Source of the DNA: Phycisphaerae bacterium
GTDB taxonomy: Bacteria; Planctomycetota; Phycisphaerae; Phycisphaerales; SM1A02
DNA: 63,011 bases
Direction: 5' to 3'
Assembly (NCBI GenBank): GCA_002717655.1
Contig: PBAY01000008.1
Span: forward strand, 1-63,011
Within the stretch, counting starts at the first letter, position 1, and every line of letters begins with the position of its first letter. The position numbers were made by a program, and so were the translations under genes. The notes beneath the pieces were generated by a model. That model had not been told where the DNA came from. It searched no databases and was given only the letters and a program-made list of their open reading frames with translations. This document shows positions 9,419 through 21,331 of this stretch, in pieces.

Positions 9419-10576
9419 ATGGCCACGACACGCTGCTATTACGAGGTGTTGAACGTCGAGCGCACGGCCTCAGGCGAAGAGGTCAAGCGCGCCTACCGTC
9501 GCCTTGCCATGAAGTATCACCCGGATCGCAATCCCGGTGATACGGAAGCAGAATCGTCTTTCAAGGAGGCGGCAGAGGCCTACGAGGTGCTCTCCGATGC
9601 AGAACGTCGACAGGCCTATGACCGGTTTGGTCGTGACGGTCTGCGTTCAAGGCCCGGGCATGATTTCGGATCCATGCATGTCGAAGACATCATGTCGATG
9701 TTCAATGATCTCTTTGGTGCGGGATTCGGCGGTGGTGGTGGCCGTTCAAGAGGTCGTCAGGCTGCGAGGGGCTATGACCTTGAAACTGAAGTTCAGCTGA
9801 CACTTGAAGACATTCTGCTGGGTACCGAGACCGAAGTTTCATTTTCACGTCTTGACGTCTGCTCAAGTTGCGAAGGAACCGGCTCCCGTCCAGGCAGTAC
9901 CCCGGCAACCTGCACGACCTGTGGCGGTAATGGTCAGGTGGAGCAGGCTGGCCTTGGCGGGATGTTTCGAATGGTTCAGAAATGTCCCGGATGTCAGGGG
10001 CGTGGATCCGTCATCGTTGACAAGTGTGATGAGTGTCGTGGTCACGGAAGAGTGACGGTAGATCGCTGTCTTTCTGTACGGGTTCCTCCAGGTGTCCACG
10101 ATGGTCAGGCGGTTCGACTTGCAGGTGAAGGTGAACCTCCGGCTGCTGAAGTTGATCCGCAGGGTCGTGGCATGCATGGTGATCTGCATGTCGTCTGCCG
10201 AGTTGAAGAACATGAGCAATTCGAGCGGGATGGAGACAACCTGATTGTCGCTGTACCGACCTCCTTTACTCAGTTGGCGCTTGGCGCAACCCTTGAAGTG
10301 CCGGTGCTCGACCCCGGTCATGAGCCGACGAAGATGGAAGTGTCTGCTGGAACGCAGCATGGTGCCTTGTTCCGCATCGCGGGTTCCGGCCTTCCGAACC
10401 TTCGATCATCAGGTCGTGGTGATCTGATCGTCGTTCTTCAGATCGTTGTTCCACGGAAACTGGACGAGAAGCAACGAGAGCTGCTTTCCGCGTATGCCGA
10501 GACTGAAGATCTTGAAGTCAATGCAGGAAATCCATCCCTGTGGAATCGAATCAAGGATGCTGTGACTGGAAGATGA
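9419..10576 (+). CDS. dnaJ: Chaperone DnaJ (Hsp40, type I)
   Basis: J-domain co-chaperone that delivers substrates to DnaK and stimulates its ATPase. The order is the full type I layout: J domain with the HPD motif (KYHPDRNPG), Gly/Phe-rich linker, a zinc-binding region with four CxxCxGxG-type repeats ([32 protein letters not shown]), then the C-terminal substrate-binding domains. About 385 aa, normal size. The ATG at 9419 is chosen because GGAG lies about eight bases before it; an in-frame ATG five codons upstream overlaps that site. dnaK is not in the window. Confidence 0.95.
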   Translation: MATTRCYYEVLNVERTASGEEVKRAYRRLAMKYHPDRNPGDTEAESSFKEAAEAYEVLSDAERRQAYDRFGRDGLRSRPGHDFGSMHVEDIMSMFNDLFGAGFGGGGGRSRGRQAARGYDLETEVQLTLEDILLGTETEVSFSRLDVCSSCEGTGSRPGSTPATCTTCGGNGQVEQAGLGGMFRMVQKCPGCQGRGSVIVDKCDECRGHGRVTVDRCLSVRVPPGVHDGQAVRLAGEGEPPAAEVDPQGRGMHGDLHVVCRVEEHEQFERDGDNLIVAVPTSFTQLALGATLEVPVLDPGHEPTKMEVSAGTQHGALFRIAGSGLPNLRSSGRGDLIVVLQIVVPRKLDEKQRELLSAYAETEDLEVNAGNPSLWNRIKDAVTGR

Positions 10577-10613
10577 GTCACATTGCAATCGGCGCAGCCG
10601 ATGATTGAACAAG

Positions 10614-11234
10614 ATGATGAATGAAGAAACCCATACTGAAGCTTGTGGAAATGAGCCTGAAGAGCTGACTCGGGAGTCGGAAGTTTCTGCCGATGCCGAA
10701 GTCGTTGATTCCGACCAGCAGTCAGCGCCTTTGAGTGATGAAGCCATTGCGGCGCTTGTTGAAACGGCTGAGGGTGAGCTGGGTCATGCGATCCGTCAGT
10801 TGTTGGAGGAACGGTCGATCGCTCGCGAAGACCGTCTCAGAGCTTTGGCCGAGGTCAGCAACAACCAGCGTCGTGCAGCAGAAAATGAAAGAAGAGTTGA
10901 GCAGGCTTCCAGGGCACGTGTGTACCGAGGCGTTCTTCCCGTGCTTGATCAGATGGAAATGGCATTGGATCAGGATCTCGATACCGTCTCACCACAGCAG
11001 TTGGCTGAGGGAGTCCGCATCGCAAGAGATGAATTGGCCAAGACACTCGCCGAACAGGGGGTCGAGCCGATCGAGCCAAAGGTTGGTGATGCATTTGATC
11101 CGATCCGTCATGAGGCAATGATGCGTCAGGAAGCAGAAGGCGTTGAATCCAATCACATCGTGATGGTCATGCAGTCCGGCTATGTGATGGGTGAGCAGGT
11201 GCTTCGCCCAGCCAAGGTAGCGGTGTCGCCTTAG
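10614..11234 (+). CDS. grpE: Nucleotide exchange factor GrpE
   Basis: Dimeric nucleotide exchange factor for DnaK. The acidic disordered N-terminal region (about 45 residues), the long helix with heptad character, and the beta-domain motif VGDAFDPIRHEAMMRQE followed by VMQSGYVMGEQVLRPAKV are typical. About 206 aa from this ATG. A TTG nine bases upstream or the ATG three bases downstream could also be the start, and no clear ribosome binding site distinguishes them. It follows dnaJ by about 40 bases and belongs to the same chaperone cluster. Confidence 0.93.
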   Translation: MMNEETHTEACGNEPEELTRESEVSADAEVVDSDQQSAPLSDEAIAALVETAEGELGHAIRQLLEERSIAREDRLRALAEVSNNQRRAAENERRVEQASRARVYRGVLPVLDQMEMALDQDLDTVSPQQLAEGVRIARDELAKTLAEQGVEPIEPKVGDAFDPIRHEAMMRQEAEGVESNHIVMVMQSGYVMGEQVLRPAKVAVSP

Positions 11235-11251
11235 CGCGAATCGAGTTGCTG

Positions 11252-11566
11252 ATGCCTACCTATGAGTATCAATGTGAAGCATGTGGACATGAGTTCGAAC
11301 TCTTTCAGTCGATGTCCGCTTCCGTCAAGCGAAAATGTCCCGAGTGCAGCAAGCTGAAGCTCAAGCGTCTCATCGGCACTGGTTCTGGAGTGCTGTTCAA
11401 GGGCAGTGGCTTCTATGAGACCGATTATCGAAGCAAGTCCTATGAGAAGGACAAGGCTGCCGACAAGCCGAAGTCGTCCAGCGATACCAAGGCATCCAAG
11501 TCCAGCTCCGACAAGTCCAAGTCATCGGATTCAAAGTCAAAGAAGAGCAAACCATCCAGTGACTGA
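11252..11566 (+). CDS. FmdB-family putative regulatory zinc-ribbon protein
   Basis: A small protein with the FmdB/CxxC_CxxC_SSSS zinc-ribbon domain: MPTYEYQCEACGHEFE, then KCPECSKLKLKRLIGTGSGV and FYETDYRS, which are the family signatures within the first 60 residues. The last 40 residues are almost entirely Lys, Ser, Asp and Pro and are predicted to be disordered. Function in the family is poorly defined. It follows grpE by only 17 bases, so it is probably part of the chaperone transcript. The ATG at 11252 is preferred over a TTG two codons upstream because family members begin MPTYEY. Confidence 0.88.
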   Translation: MPTYEYQCEACGHEFELFQSMSASVKRKCPECSKLKLKRLIGTGSGVLFKGSGFYETDYRSKSYEKDKAADKPKSSSDTKASKSSSDKSKSSDSKSKKSKPSSD

Positions 11567-11608
11567 CCTACACGTGACAGGTTTACCCCGCTACAGTTGA
11601 CCCGTCAC

Positions 11609-13945
11609 ATGCCACTTCGATTCACCAACCGGATAACTACGCTTCTGAGCCGTCCTGATCGTGAAGCACTTGCTGAGCGAGAGCTTGTTGAGTTGCTGAG
11701 TGTCGATCGGGATTCGCGGGACATTCTGCGTGAAGCTCTGGAGCTGCTGGAGTCTCAGGAAAGAATCATTCGACGCGAGGACGGGCTGTACGAGCTGCCA
11801 CGTCTAGAAGACGAGGTGGTAGGAACCATTCGTATTGCCAGAAAGGGATTTGGATTCGTCGTTCCAGATCTGGCGTGCAAGGATGGGGATGTCTACATTC
11901 CACCGATGGCACTGGGTGGAGCCATCTCTGGTGATCGAGTTCGAATCACCGTCACCAGACGGCGTGGCTTCAAGGGCAAGGGCCCCTCTGGCCGTGTAGA
12001 GGAGATTCTTGAACGCCGGCAAACCACCTTTGCAGGAACGATTCGAAAAAGGGGCAAGGCCTGGTTGATCGACCCCGATGGCCGTGCGCTCAATGCCTCT
12101 GTCATTGTTCGTGATCCACATGCACGCTCGCTTCGACCTGGCGACAAGGTTGTCTTTGAACTGGTTGCAGACCCTGATGGCGACATGCTGGGTGAAGGCG
12201 TCGTGACCGAGGTGCTTGGTGAAGCGGGCAAGCCGGATGTTGAAACGGCAGCAGTCATTGCAGCCTACGGCCTGCGTTCCGAGTTTCCCGAGGACGTCGT
12301 AGAAGATGCGCGATCAGCCGCATCGTCCTTCGAACGATGGCGAGATCAAGTGCCGGCTGATCGTGAAGATCTCACTGATGAGATCATCTTCACGATCGAT
12401 CCCCCTGATGCCCGGGACTTTGACGATGCCATCTCGATTTCATGGAACGAAGAAACTCAGGAGTGGACGCTGGGCGTTCATATTGCTGATGTTTCACATT
12501 TCGTGGAGTCGAGTGAGGCGATGGATGTGGAAGCCATGGCACGAGGCAACAGCGCTTATCTGCCTCGGCTGGTGATTCCGATGCTGCCTGAGATTCTTTC
12601 CAATGGTGTCTGTTCACTTCAGGAGGGCGTGAATCGATTCTGCAAGAGCGCATTCATGACCTTTGACAAGCGTGGTCGGGTCATCGGGCAGCGATTTGCT
12701 TCGACCGTGATTCGTTCATGCAAGCGTCTGACCTATCTGGAGGCTCAGGCGATCATTGATGGAAACATGTCCGAGGCTCGCAAGCACATGCGGTCCGAGA
12801 CGCAGTGTCCCGAGGAAGTCGTTGAAGCCCTGAAGATGTCTGATGCACTGGCTCGAACCCTTCGCAAGAGGCGATTGCGTGATGGCATGATTGTTCTGGA
12901 TCTGCCTGAAGCTGAACTGTTCTTCGATGACGAAGGGCATGTTTCAGATATTCAGCCTGAGGATGATGCGTTTACCCACACCATCATCGAGATGTTCATG
13001 GTTGAGGCGAATGAGGCGGTTGCCCGCCTGTTCGAGGGCCTGGAGATTCCGGTTCTGCGACGAATTCATCCTGAACCTGAATTGGATGATGTCGAGGATC
13101 TTCGAATCATCGCTGTCGGGTTGGGTATCCGATTGTCCGACAAGGTCTCCCGTCAGGATCTGCAGCAGTTGTTGCAGAAGACCGCAGGTACGCCATCCGC
13201 ACAGGCGGTCCATTTCGCTGTTCTGAGAACGTTGACGAAGGCTGAGTACAGTCCGGTGCCCATTGGACATTTTGCCCTGGCTTCTCATGCCTATGCGCAT
13301 TTCACGAGTCCGATACGTCGCTATCCGGATCTTGTGGTTCATCGTGCGCTTCAGGTCTATCTCGAAGCGACGCAGAACGGAACAGCGGTGATCGGAGGTC
13401 GAAAGCGGGCTGAGCTGATGGATCGTCTCCGAGGAGACACTCGGTTTCCGGATGAAATGGCGCTGGTTGAACTTGGGCGACACTGCACGGAGACCGAGGG
13501 CAATGCGGAGCAGGCCGAGCGTGAGCTCCGACAGTTTCTGGTTCTTCAATATCTTGAAACCCATGTTCTGGGCGATGAGGTGCCCGGTGTGATCACCGGT
13601 TTCAATGCTGCAGGTGTCTGGGTTGTTCTGGATCGCTATCTCGTAGATGGTCTCGTGACCTGGGATGACATGGGAACGCCGGGGAATCGGCCGGATCGAT
13701 GGGTCGAAATCGAAGGGACCGGTCGAATCGTCGCCTCACGAAGCGGTGCGGTTCTCTGCATCGGTGATCCTGTCACGGTTCAGATTCTCCGGGTAGACCC
13801 GGCGAACCGAGATATGGAGCTGGTGTTAAAGGATCGCCCCAATCGCACAGCCAAGTCCATGCCAAGCCCTCCAAGGAGTTCCAGAAGGGGCAAGGGCAAG
13901 AGCAGGGCCAAAGGCAAGGGCAAGGGTCGCCGCAGGGGCAGGTGA
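11609..13945 (+). CDS. rnr: Ribonuclease R
   Basis: 3'-5' exoribonuclease of the RNB family that degrades structured RNA and takes part in RNA quality control. About 778 aa. An N-terminal winged-helix segment, two cold-shock domains (around residues 70-230), the catalytic RNB domain with the metal-binding [13 protein letters not shown] motif near residue 270 and the [11 protein letters not shown] motif, a C-terminal S1 domain, and a basic tail of about 30 residues rich in Lys, Gly and Arg appear in order. The basic tail is usual for RNase R. A TTG four codons upstream is possible; the ATG is preferred. Confidence 0.95.
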   Translation: MPLRFTNRITTLLSRPDREALAERELVELLSVDRDSRDILREALELLESQERIIRREDGLYELPRLEDEVVGTIRIARKGFGFVVPDLACKDGDVYIPPMALGGAISGDRVRITVTRRRGFKGKGPSGRVEEILERRQTTFAGTIRKRGKAWLIDPDGRALNASVIVRDPHARSLRPGDKVVFELVADPDGDMLGEGVVTEVLGEAGKPDVETAAVIAAYGLRSEFPEDVVEDARSAASSFERWRDQVPADREDLTDEIIFTIDPPDARDFDDAISISWNEETQEWTLGVHIADVSHFVESSEAMDVEAMARGNSAYLPRLVIPMLPEILSNGVCSLQEGVNRFCKSAFMTFDKRGRVIGQRFASTVIRSCKRLTYLEAQAIIDGNMSEARKHMRSETQCPEEVVEALKMSDALARTLRKRRLRDGMIVLDLPEAELFFDDEGHVSDIQPEDDAFTHTIIEMFMVEANEAVARLFEGLEIPVLRRIHPEPELDDVEDLRIIAVGLGIRLSDKVSRQDLQQLLQKTAGTPSAQAVHFAVLRTLTKAEYSPVPIGHFALASHAYAHFTSPIRRYPDLVVHRALQVYLEATQNGTAVIGGRKRAELMDRLRGDTRFPDEMALVELGRHCTETEGNAEQAERELRQFLVLQYLETHVLGDEVPGVITGFNAAGVWVVLDRYLVDGLVTWDDMGTPGNRPDRWVEIEGTGRIVASRSGAVLCIGDPVTVQILRVDPANRDMELVLKDRPNRTAKSMPSPPRSSRRGKGKSRAKGKGKGRRRGR

Positions 13946-13995
13946 CTGATTTCTGCTTGGCGCGATATGGTGTCGTCTCCCGGAGGAGTTCCAAG

Positions 13996-15978
<1,983 letters not shown>

Positions 15979-15982
15979 GCAA

Positions 15983-15999
15983 AGCGTCTGTCGGACGCT
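15983..15999 (+). terminator. Short hairpin after acs
   Basis: AGCGTC-TGTCG-GACGCT forms a perfect 6-bp stem just after the acs stop codon and before the secretion operon. There is no T-run, so it is at best a weak or factor-dependent terminator. Confidence 0.35.
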
Positions 16000-16012
16000 G
16001 ATGCTCTCCTGC

Positions 16013-16018
16013 TAGGCT
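16013..16018 (+). promoter_or_regulatory. Putative -10 element of the type II secretion operon
   Basis: TAGGCT (within TGCTAGGCT) is followed by exactly six bases and then the gspF ATG. A transcript starting at the usual distance from a -10 hexamer would be leaderless. No Shine-Dalgarno is present. No clear -35 is seen. Confidence 0.45.
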
Positions 16019-16024
16019 ATTGCC

Positions 16025-17218
16025 ATGGCCAACTGGTCCTACATCGCTCGGTCAGCTGATGGACAGCGTGTCGTTGGACAGCTGCAGGCAGCAACACGTG
16101 AAGCTGTATTGCTGGATCTCGAGTCCAGGCAGCTGGTTCCGGTTCGTCTCGATGAAATCAAGGTCAGGCGTGTGCTTGGGCGTCGGGTGAGCAACGCCAG
16201 ACTGGCCACCTTTTTCCGTCAGCTTTCCGATCTGCTTCGCGCGGGGGTTCCACTTCTTCGAGCCTTGAATCTGCTTGGCCGAACGAGAACCAATCCGCGA
16301 TTGAGTGAAATTCTCAGATCGATCAGCGAAGAGATCGCGGATGGCACGCGGCTGGGAGATGCGGTTGCCAAGCATCCCGCTGTGTTTTCAAGTGTCCAGA
16401 TCGCCATGATCAACGCAGGTGAACGTGGTGGATTTCTTACTTCGGTGCTGGATCGAGTCGGTCGGTTCATGGAGCACCAGGCTGAGATGCGTACACGGGT
16501 GCTGGGCAGCTTGATCTATCCAGCGTTATTGATGGTCGTTGGTCTGGGTGTGGTCGGTTATGCCTTGATCGGACTGGTGCCCAAGTTCCGTGACTTCTAT
16601 GCCAAGATTGAACTTCCCTTCGCGACTCGTCTGCTTCTGGGCATATCCGATGCGGCTGCGGCCTGGTGGATACCCGGCCTGTTTGTCCTGATTCTCATGG
16701 GAGTCGCCTGCTGGTGGATTCGGATGCACCCATCCTTCAATCATCGATGGGCGGCTTTCGAGCTCCGTCTTCCACTCTATGGAAAACTGACGCGGGATCT
16801 TGCGGTGGCCAGATTCTCGAGAATTCTGGGCACCCTCCTGGACAATGGTGTTCCGATGCTGCCTGCCATGGAAATCAGCAGAGATGCCGCAGGGAACCCC
16901 TTGTTGGAAGACGCGATCATGGAAGCCGCCACGGCGGTCAAGGCGGGTGAGCCTTTGGCGACCCCGCTGGGCGCGAGTGGTCTTTTTGGCGAGGACGTCA
17001 TCGAGATGATCTCCGTGGGCGAAGCCGCCAACAATCTTCCCGAGGTTCTGGTCACCGTTGCAGATACCGCGGAGCGGCGAGTGGAGCGGACATTGGGGCT
17101 CATGCTTCGCGTCATGGAGCCGCTGCTTCTGCTGGCCATGGCGGGAATGGTTGTTTTCATATTTGTCGCCCTTGTCGTGCCGATGATGCGTCTGACGGCC
17201 GCTGTTCAGGGCGGTTAG
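16025..17218 (+). CDS. gspF: Type II secretion inner-membrane platform protein GspF
   Basis: Polytopic inner-membrane protein of the type II secretion platform that couples the GspE ATPase to pseudopilus assembly. 397 aa, family-typical. Two GspF (T2SSF) domains, at about residues 60-185 and 265-385, each have the AGVPLLRAL / NGVPMLPAM type start and the INAGERGG / ISVGEAANN motif. Three hydrophobic segments lie near 165-185, 215-235 and 365-390. It is the first gene of the operon. Its usual upstream partner gspE is absent; acs precedes instead. The ATG has no ribosome binding site and sits six bases after TAGGCT. Confidence 0.93.
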   Translation: MANWSYIARSADGQRVVGQLQAATREAVLLDLESRQLVPVRLDEIKVRRVLGRRVSNARLATFFRQLSDLLRAGVPLLRALNLLGRTRTNPRLSEILRSISEEIADGTRLGDAVAKHPAVFSSVQIAMINAGERGGFLTSVLDRVGRFMEHQAEMRTRVLGSLIYPALLMVVGLGVVGYALIGLVPKFRDFYAKIELPFATRLLLGISDAAAAWWIPGLFVLILMGVACWWIRMHPSFNHRWAAFELRLPLYGKLTRDLAVARFSRILGTLLDNGVPMLPAMEISRDAAGNPLLEDAIMEAATAVKAGEPLATPLGASGLFGEDVIEMISVGEAANNLPEVLVTVADTAERRVERTLGLMLRVMEPLLLLAMAGMVVFIFVALVVPMMRLTAAVQGG

Positions 17219-17320
17219 AAATTCGAATCAAGCCTCATGCCGCGATGCGGGGTAACATGGTGGCAGGCCTGTATTGCGAAGGATCGCATTGGCCAGCAGT
17301 ATGGAACGAAGGAGTGTCAC

Positions 17321-17845
17321 GTGTTGAAGACTGCATCACGACGCCGCGACCGGCGAGCGCTTACCCTGATCGAGCTGTTGATTGTGATCACGATCCTGTT
17401 GGCACTTGGTGCCTTGATCGCGGTCAACTTCCTTGGCATCGGAGATCAGGCCACCAAGGATCTCCAGCAGGCTGATCTTGATCGACTTGCAGGAACCTTG
17501 CGAACCTACAAGGTCAACATGGGCGATTACCCTTCGGAAGAGGAAGGCCTTGCCGTTCTCTGGAGCAAGGAATCGCTCGAAGAAGATGATGCCAATGCAG
17601 CTCGTTGGCAGAAGTTGCTGGAAGAGGCTCCGGTCGATCGTTGGGGCAACGAAATCGTCTATCAACGGCCCAGCCAGCTTCTTGATACGGAAGACCCTGA
17701 TACGTTTGATCTCATCTCATTCGGTCCTGACGGTGAGCAGGATACGGAAGATGACATCACGAACCACGACAGGAAGAAGAACGCGGATGGTGAGATTGAA
17801 TCCGCATCTGAATTCTCAGGCCCGGGTGACATCGGCGGTCGCTAG
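17321..17845 (+). CDS. gspG: Major pseudopilin GspG
   Basis: Main subunit of the type II secretion pseudopilus. GTG start at 17321 with AAGGAG six bases before it. A basic leader of 13 residues ends RRRDRRA, followed by LTLIELLIVITILLALGALIAV, the prepilin helix with Glu at +5. The -1 residue is Ala instead of the near-universal Gly. The globular part carries the GspG signature: DRWGNEIVYQRP near residue 108 and a C-terminal acidic loop FGPDGEQDTEDDI, the calcium-binding site of the family. About 174 aa, slightly long because of an acidic C-terminal extension. The gene overlaps gspH. Confidence 0.92.
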   Translation: MLKTASRRRDRRALTLIELLIVITILLALGALIAVNFLGIGDQATKDLQQADLDRLAGTLRTYKVNMGDYPSEEEGLAVLWSKESLEEDDANAARWQKLLEEAPVDRWGNEIVYQRPSQLLDTEDPDTFDLISFGPDGEQDTEDDITNHDRKKNADGEIESASEFSGPGDIGGR

Positions 17846-18569
17846 GCCCACGGCACGAACTCATGTCCTGCTGAAGTTCCGTCCTGTCCGGCGAGGCTTC
17901 ACGCTCATTGAGATTCTCATTGTGGTCACCATCCTCATGATGGCGACGGCGGTCATCATTCCATTCACTGATTCGACGTTTGCAGAACGAAGATTCCAGA
18001 ACAGCATGGATCGCGTAAGCGGTCATCTGCTGTCCGCGCGTCTTGAAGCAATGGAAAGGCGTCTGCCTGTAGAAGTCAACTGGTCCGATGGGCATATGGA
18101 AACACGTATCTTCTCTCTTGATTCCATTGAATCGATTGAAGTCGGTGAAGAGTTGGCGATGCAAGTAGGAGAAGCGGCTTCTGGCATGAGCGATGCGGAA
18201 CCACAATACATTGAACAACTTCAACTGCCGCCCGGAACCCAATGCAGGGATCAGCAGCCAGTTGAAGTTGAATCCTGGGCACCGCAAGAGCAGTTGGATG
18301 CGCAGGATTCTTCAGCCATACGGATCGCGGTATTTTTGCCGGATGGATCCGTGATCGAACGCCGTCCAAGATGGCTGGTGGATCAGGATGGTCGTGTGGC
18401 AGCGTTGTGGATCGATCGACGAACCGGCCTCCCCTCGATTCAACGGCAGTTTGATCTGGATGAGGCCTCGATGGAAGAAGAAGAGGTCAATGAATTCGAT
18501 TCCATCGATCGTGATCGGGATTCGTCCACAGACGCTCTGGGTGAATCTGACGAGGGTCAGCCTTCATGA
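17826..18569 (+). CDS. gspH: Minor pseudopilin GspH
   Basis: A minor pseudopilin predicted near the tip of the pseudopilus. It has a canonical prepilin site, VRRG^FTLIEILIVVTILMM, with a leader of 24 residues if translation begins at the GTG at 17826, which overlaps the end of gspG. The reading frame stays open further upstream inside gspG, but nothing there is conserved. The body has a GspH/FimT-like layout (TFAERRFQNSMDRVSGHLLSARLEAMERRLPVEV). It then becomes divergent and ends in a long acidic tail rich in Glu, Asp and Ser. About 247 aa, longer than the usual 150-180. The start codon is the uncertain part. Confidence 0.8.
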   Translation: MTSAVARPTARTHVLLKFRPVRRGFTLIEILIVVTILMMATAVIIPFTDSTFAERRFQNSMDRVSGHLLSARLEAMERRLPVEVNWSDGHMETRIFSLDSIESIEVGEELAMQVGEAASGMSDAEPQYIEQLQLPPGTQCRDQQPVEVESWAPQEQLDAQDSSAIRIAVFLPDGSVIERRPRWLVDQDGRVAALWIDRRTGLPSIQRQFDLDEASMEEEEVNEFDSIDRDRDSSTDALGESDEGQPS

Positions 18570-19030
18570 GAAGAGGTGGCTTGCTTCTGGAGGTACTGGT
18601 ATCGATTGCGATCTTTGTCGCAGCGGCTGCATTCTGCGTCCGAGCAACCTCGGATTCAATCAAGGCAATGGAACGATCGGATCTTCAACTCGTTGCTGCA
18701 GATCTTGCTCGAAGTGCCATGACTCAGCTGGAAGCAGGAAATCTTTCTCTGGCGGATCTCCGGGACGGCCGGATCTACGGTGAAGAACTTGATGATCAGA
18801 GACTCATCACCACGGGTCGATGGCAGGTTGAAGCGGATACCAGGCCATCACTTCGCCCTCGATTGACGGTCATCACGCTTACCGTGACTCAGGATGTCGA
18901 TACGGATTCTCCCGTTCAGTTTGTTCTTCGAGAGTTGATTGAACTTCGCGAAAGCGAAGCAGGTGAATGGGAACAGGATGAAATTCTGGACGATCTACCT
19001 GAGGTGTCTGCACCCGAGGATGCATCATGA
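18566..19030 (+). CDS. gspI: Minor pseudopilin GspI
   Basis: Minor pseudopilin that nucleates the GspI-J-K tip complex in characterised systems. The 154-aa length is near family average. A very short leader (MRRG) precedes GLLLEVLVSIAIFVAAAAF, with cleavage expected after Gly4 and Glu at +5. The next segment (SIKAMERSDLQLVAADLARSAMTQLEAG) is the usual GspI helical extension. Its ATG overlaps the TGA of gspH in an ATGA arrangement, so translation is coupled. The C-terminus is acidic, as in its neighbours. Confidence 0.85.
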   Translation: MRRGGLLLEVLVSIAIFVAAAAFCVRATSDSIKAMERSDLQLVAADLARSAMTQLEAGNLSLADLRDGRIYGEELDDQRLITTGRWQVEADTRPSLRPRLTVITLTVTQDVDTDSPVQFVLRELIELRESEAGEWEQDEILDDLPEVSAPEDAS

Positions 19031-19764
19031 ATCGTCGCGGCTTGTCCTTGCTTGAGGTCTTGATCGCACTTTCGCTTGGCATCGTGCTTCTTGGTTCAGT
19101 GACTACGTTTGCGTGGTCACAGTTGAATTCAAGAGATCGAATACTGGATGCAGCGCATGCCCGGCGATCACTGACACTGGTGATCGATCGTCTTGAGCAG
19201 GATCTGATCAGTGTCATTGCAGGCACCTCCGACGGAATGCCGGGTCTGCAGGGTGATCGAAACTCAATCATGATCCATGCGAGGGGATTGGCGCCAAGGT
19301 GGAGTGATGATCCGTCCAGCATGATTGGTGATCTTCATCGTCTTTCCATTGGATTCGATGGGGCCTCCGGCCGGATCGAAATGATTCGTACCCCGTATCA
19401 GCTCGGAAGTGAATTGGTTGAAGAGGATCCTGCAGCCTTGCCAGGCGTCATCAGGGATCTGCAATTCAGATTTTTCGATGGGCGTCAATGGGTGGACCAG
19501 TGGAACAGTCTTGATCGAGGGCAGCTTCCCCTCGCTGTTGAGATTGCCGCCTGGCATGGTCAGCCTGATGTGGATGTCGAAGTCGACGAATTTGATTCCG
19601 CCTTCGGCCTTCGAAGTTCTGAAGATCTTCAGAGTGACTTGGACACGGTTATCTCGGAGTTGGACTCCATTCCCGACCGTCGCCGGGTGATCTTGATTCC
19701 TGATGCCGAGGCTGCCGATGAACTTGAAGACGACCTTCGAGTTGACGGAGTTCCTGCTTCATGA
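19027..19764 (+). CDS. gspJ: Minor pseudopilin GspJ
   Basis: Minor pseudopilin of the tip complex. Leader MNRRG, then LSLLEVLIALSLGIVLLGSV with Glu at +5 after cleavage behind Gly5. The 245-aa body includes the GspJ-like RRSLTLVIDRLEQDLIS segment and a later LQFRFFDGRQWVDQWNS stretch, which matches the 'F.yyd...W...W' region typical of GspJ. ATGA overlap with gspI shows coupled translation. The last 60 residues are acidic and divergent. Confidence 0.87.
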   Translation: MNRRGLSLLEVLIALSLGIVLLGSVTTFAWSQLNSRDRILDAAHARRSLTLVIDRLEQDLISVIAGTSDGMPGLQGDRNSIMIHARGLAPRWSDDPSSMIGDLHRLSIGFDGASGRIEMIRTPYQLGSELVEEDPAALPGVIRDLQFRFFDGRQWVDQWNSLDRGQLPLAVEIAAWHGQPDVDVEVDEFDSAFGLRSSEDLQSDLDTVISELDSIPDRRRVILIPDAEAADELEDDLRVDGVPAS

Positions 19765-21266
19765 GGTCGGCACGTCAAAGAGGATTTGTGATTGTTGCTG
19801 TTCTTATTGCCGGTATGAGCGGCCTCTGGATTGCAACCAGTCTGCTTTATCTCATGCAGTCAGATGTTCGAGCAGCCGGAATCACGTTGTCCAGAACTCA
19901 GAATCGTTCTCTTGGTCTTTCTGGACTGCGGATGTTGGCGGACGTTCTTGTGGAGCAACGTTCCATTCTGTTGGCCGGTGAGATTCCACAGGTCGAAGAG
20001 CAGTATTCGCTCTGGGATGATGGTGACCGTGAAGCGGTTGTCAGACTTCTTCCGCTTGGTCCTCAGGGTGAGCGGTTGGTTTCTGAAGCAGGGCGAATCG
20101 ACCTCAATCATGCGACGGTGGAAATTCTATCCGAGCTTCCAATGCTCACCTTGGGTCAGGCTCAGGCAATCATCAGTGCGAGGGAGGCACGACCTTCACG
20201 TCGATTCTCCAGTATCCACGAGCTTCTCGAAATAGAGGGAATCGATGTCGTGGATCTGTTTGGAGAACTGGGTGAAGAAAAATCCATGGATCAGACGCTC
20301 GGTGAGCAGGGTGATCTTGGAGAACGCATCGAAGCACGGTTGACAGGTGGTTCTCCTCGGGGACTGATGGATGTGCTGACCGTCCATGGGTTCGAGCCGA
20401 ACCTGCAGCGAAGCGGAAAGCGAAGAATTGATTTGAATGTTCCCTGGTCTGATGAACTTGGCAGGCGAATCCAGGAACGGTTCGGTGAGGGTGCCGCCAG
20501 AGCTCTGGAGCAGGTCTTCAAGGAAACGAGCTTCAATGAGGATGCCCAGATCATTCGGATTCTGAACATGTTCAATGTGCCGGTCGAAGACTGGTCTGAT
20601 CCACTCGATGCGCTGACGACCGTTCCGGATGTGCATGTCGCGGGGCGGCTCGATCTCAATCAGGCATCGGCAGATGCGCTGGAAGCATTGCCTGGCATTG
20701 ACCGTTCCGCAGCCGATCGACTGGTTGCTGAACGGGAATCACTCGATGATCTTGAACGAGCTTCCATCGCCTGGCCTCTGACAAGAGACATTCTTGCACC
20801 GGATGATTACGTTCTACTCGCCAGTCTTTTGACAGTGAGATCCTGGACCTGGCGTGTTCGGATTGCCGCTGGCACGGTTTCTGCGGATGATCCGGAAGGA
20901 CCAATTGATCAGGCTGTTGTCTATGAAGCCGTGATCGATCTGGCGGATCCATGGCCGCGATTGGGTTACCTGAGGGAAATCACGATGTTGCAGACCGCTT
21001 CGCGTCTGGCTTCTGTTCTGGAGTCGGAAAGTTCAGACGAGCTGGAATCCGCGAATCTGTCCGCGATATCTGATGAAGAACTGGATCTGGATGCAACGGA
21101 TTCAGCAGACAGCATGTTTGAGATGGAGGAGCTGGAGTTTCCTGACAAGGAATTTGAGGATCTGGAATCCCGGTTACCTCCTGAGGAAGAGTTGCCGATA
21201 GAAGAAGGACAGAACTCCTCTGCTGAAACTGCGGGATCAGGTCGTGTTGGACGTTGGATTCCATGA
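19761..21266 (+). CDS. gspK: Minor pseudopilin GspK
   Basis: Large minor pseudopilin that caps the pseudopilus tip. The leader MRSARQRG is followed by FVIVAVLIAGMSGLWIATSLL, which lacks Glu at +5, as is normal for GspK. Two helix-hairpin-helix-like segments are visible, RIDLNHATVEILSELPML near residue 113 and RLDLNQASADALEALPGI near residue 295, the DLN..s...L..lPg pattern of the family. The 501-aa length exceeds the common 320-380, partly because of an acidic C-terminal region of about 80 residues rich in Glu, Asp and Ser. ATGA overlap with gspJ. Confidence 0.88.
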   Translation: MRSARQRGFVIVAVLIAGMSGLWIATSLLYLMQSDVRAAGITLSRTQNRSLGLSGLRMLADVLVEQRSILLAGEIPQVEEQYSLWDDGDREAVVRLLPLGPQGERLVSEAGRIDLNHATVEILSELPMLTLGQAQAIISAREARPSRRFSSIHELLEIEGIDVVDLFGELGEEKSMDQTLGEQGDLGERIEARLTGGSPRGLMDVLTVHGFEPNLQRSGKRRIDLNVPWSDELGRRIQERFGEGAARALEQVFKETSFNEDAQIIRILNMFNVPVEDWSDPLDALTTVPDVHVAGRLDLNQASADALEALPGIDRSAADRLVAERESLDDLERASIAWPLTRDILAPDDYVLLASLLTVRSWTWRVRIAAGTVSADDPEGPIDQAVVYEAVIDLADPWPRLGYLREITMLQTASRLASVLESESSDELESANLSAISDEELDLDATDSADSMFEMEELEFPDKEFEDLESRLPPEEELPIEEGQNSSAETAGSGRVGRWIP

Positions 21267-21292
21267 TCTGTGGCGATTGAAGCTGCCGCGGG

Positions 21293-21298
21293 TAGGAT
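21293..21298 (+). promoter_or_regulatory. Possible internal -10 element before gspL
   Basis: TAGGAT occurs in the only sizeable gap (65 bases) in the first half of the secretion operon. It resembles the -10 elements before gspF and other genes of the window. No -35 is evident, so this is weakly supported. Confidence 0.2.
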
Positions 21299-21331
21299 TG
21301 GGGTAATGTTTGGTCGGTCAAAGGAGCCATC

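Noticed and set aside
17433..17825. Long in-frame extension upstream of gspH
   Set aside because: It lies wholly within gspG in another frame and the translated part is Arg/Ser-rich noise. A prepilin leader must be short, so a start near 17826 is used.
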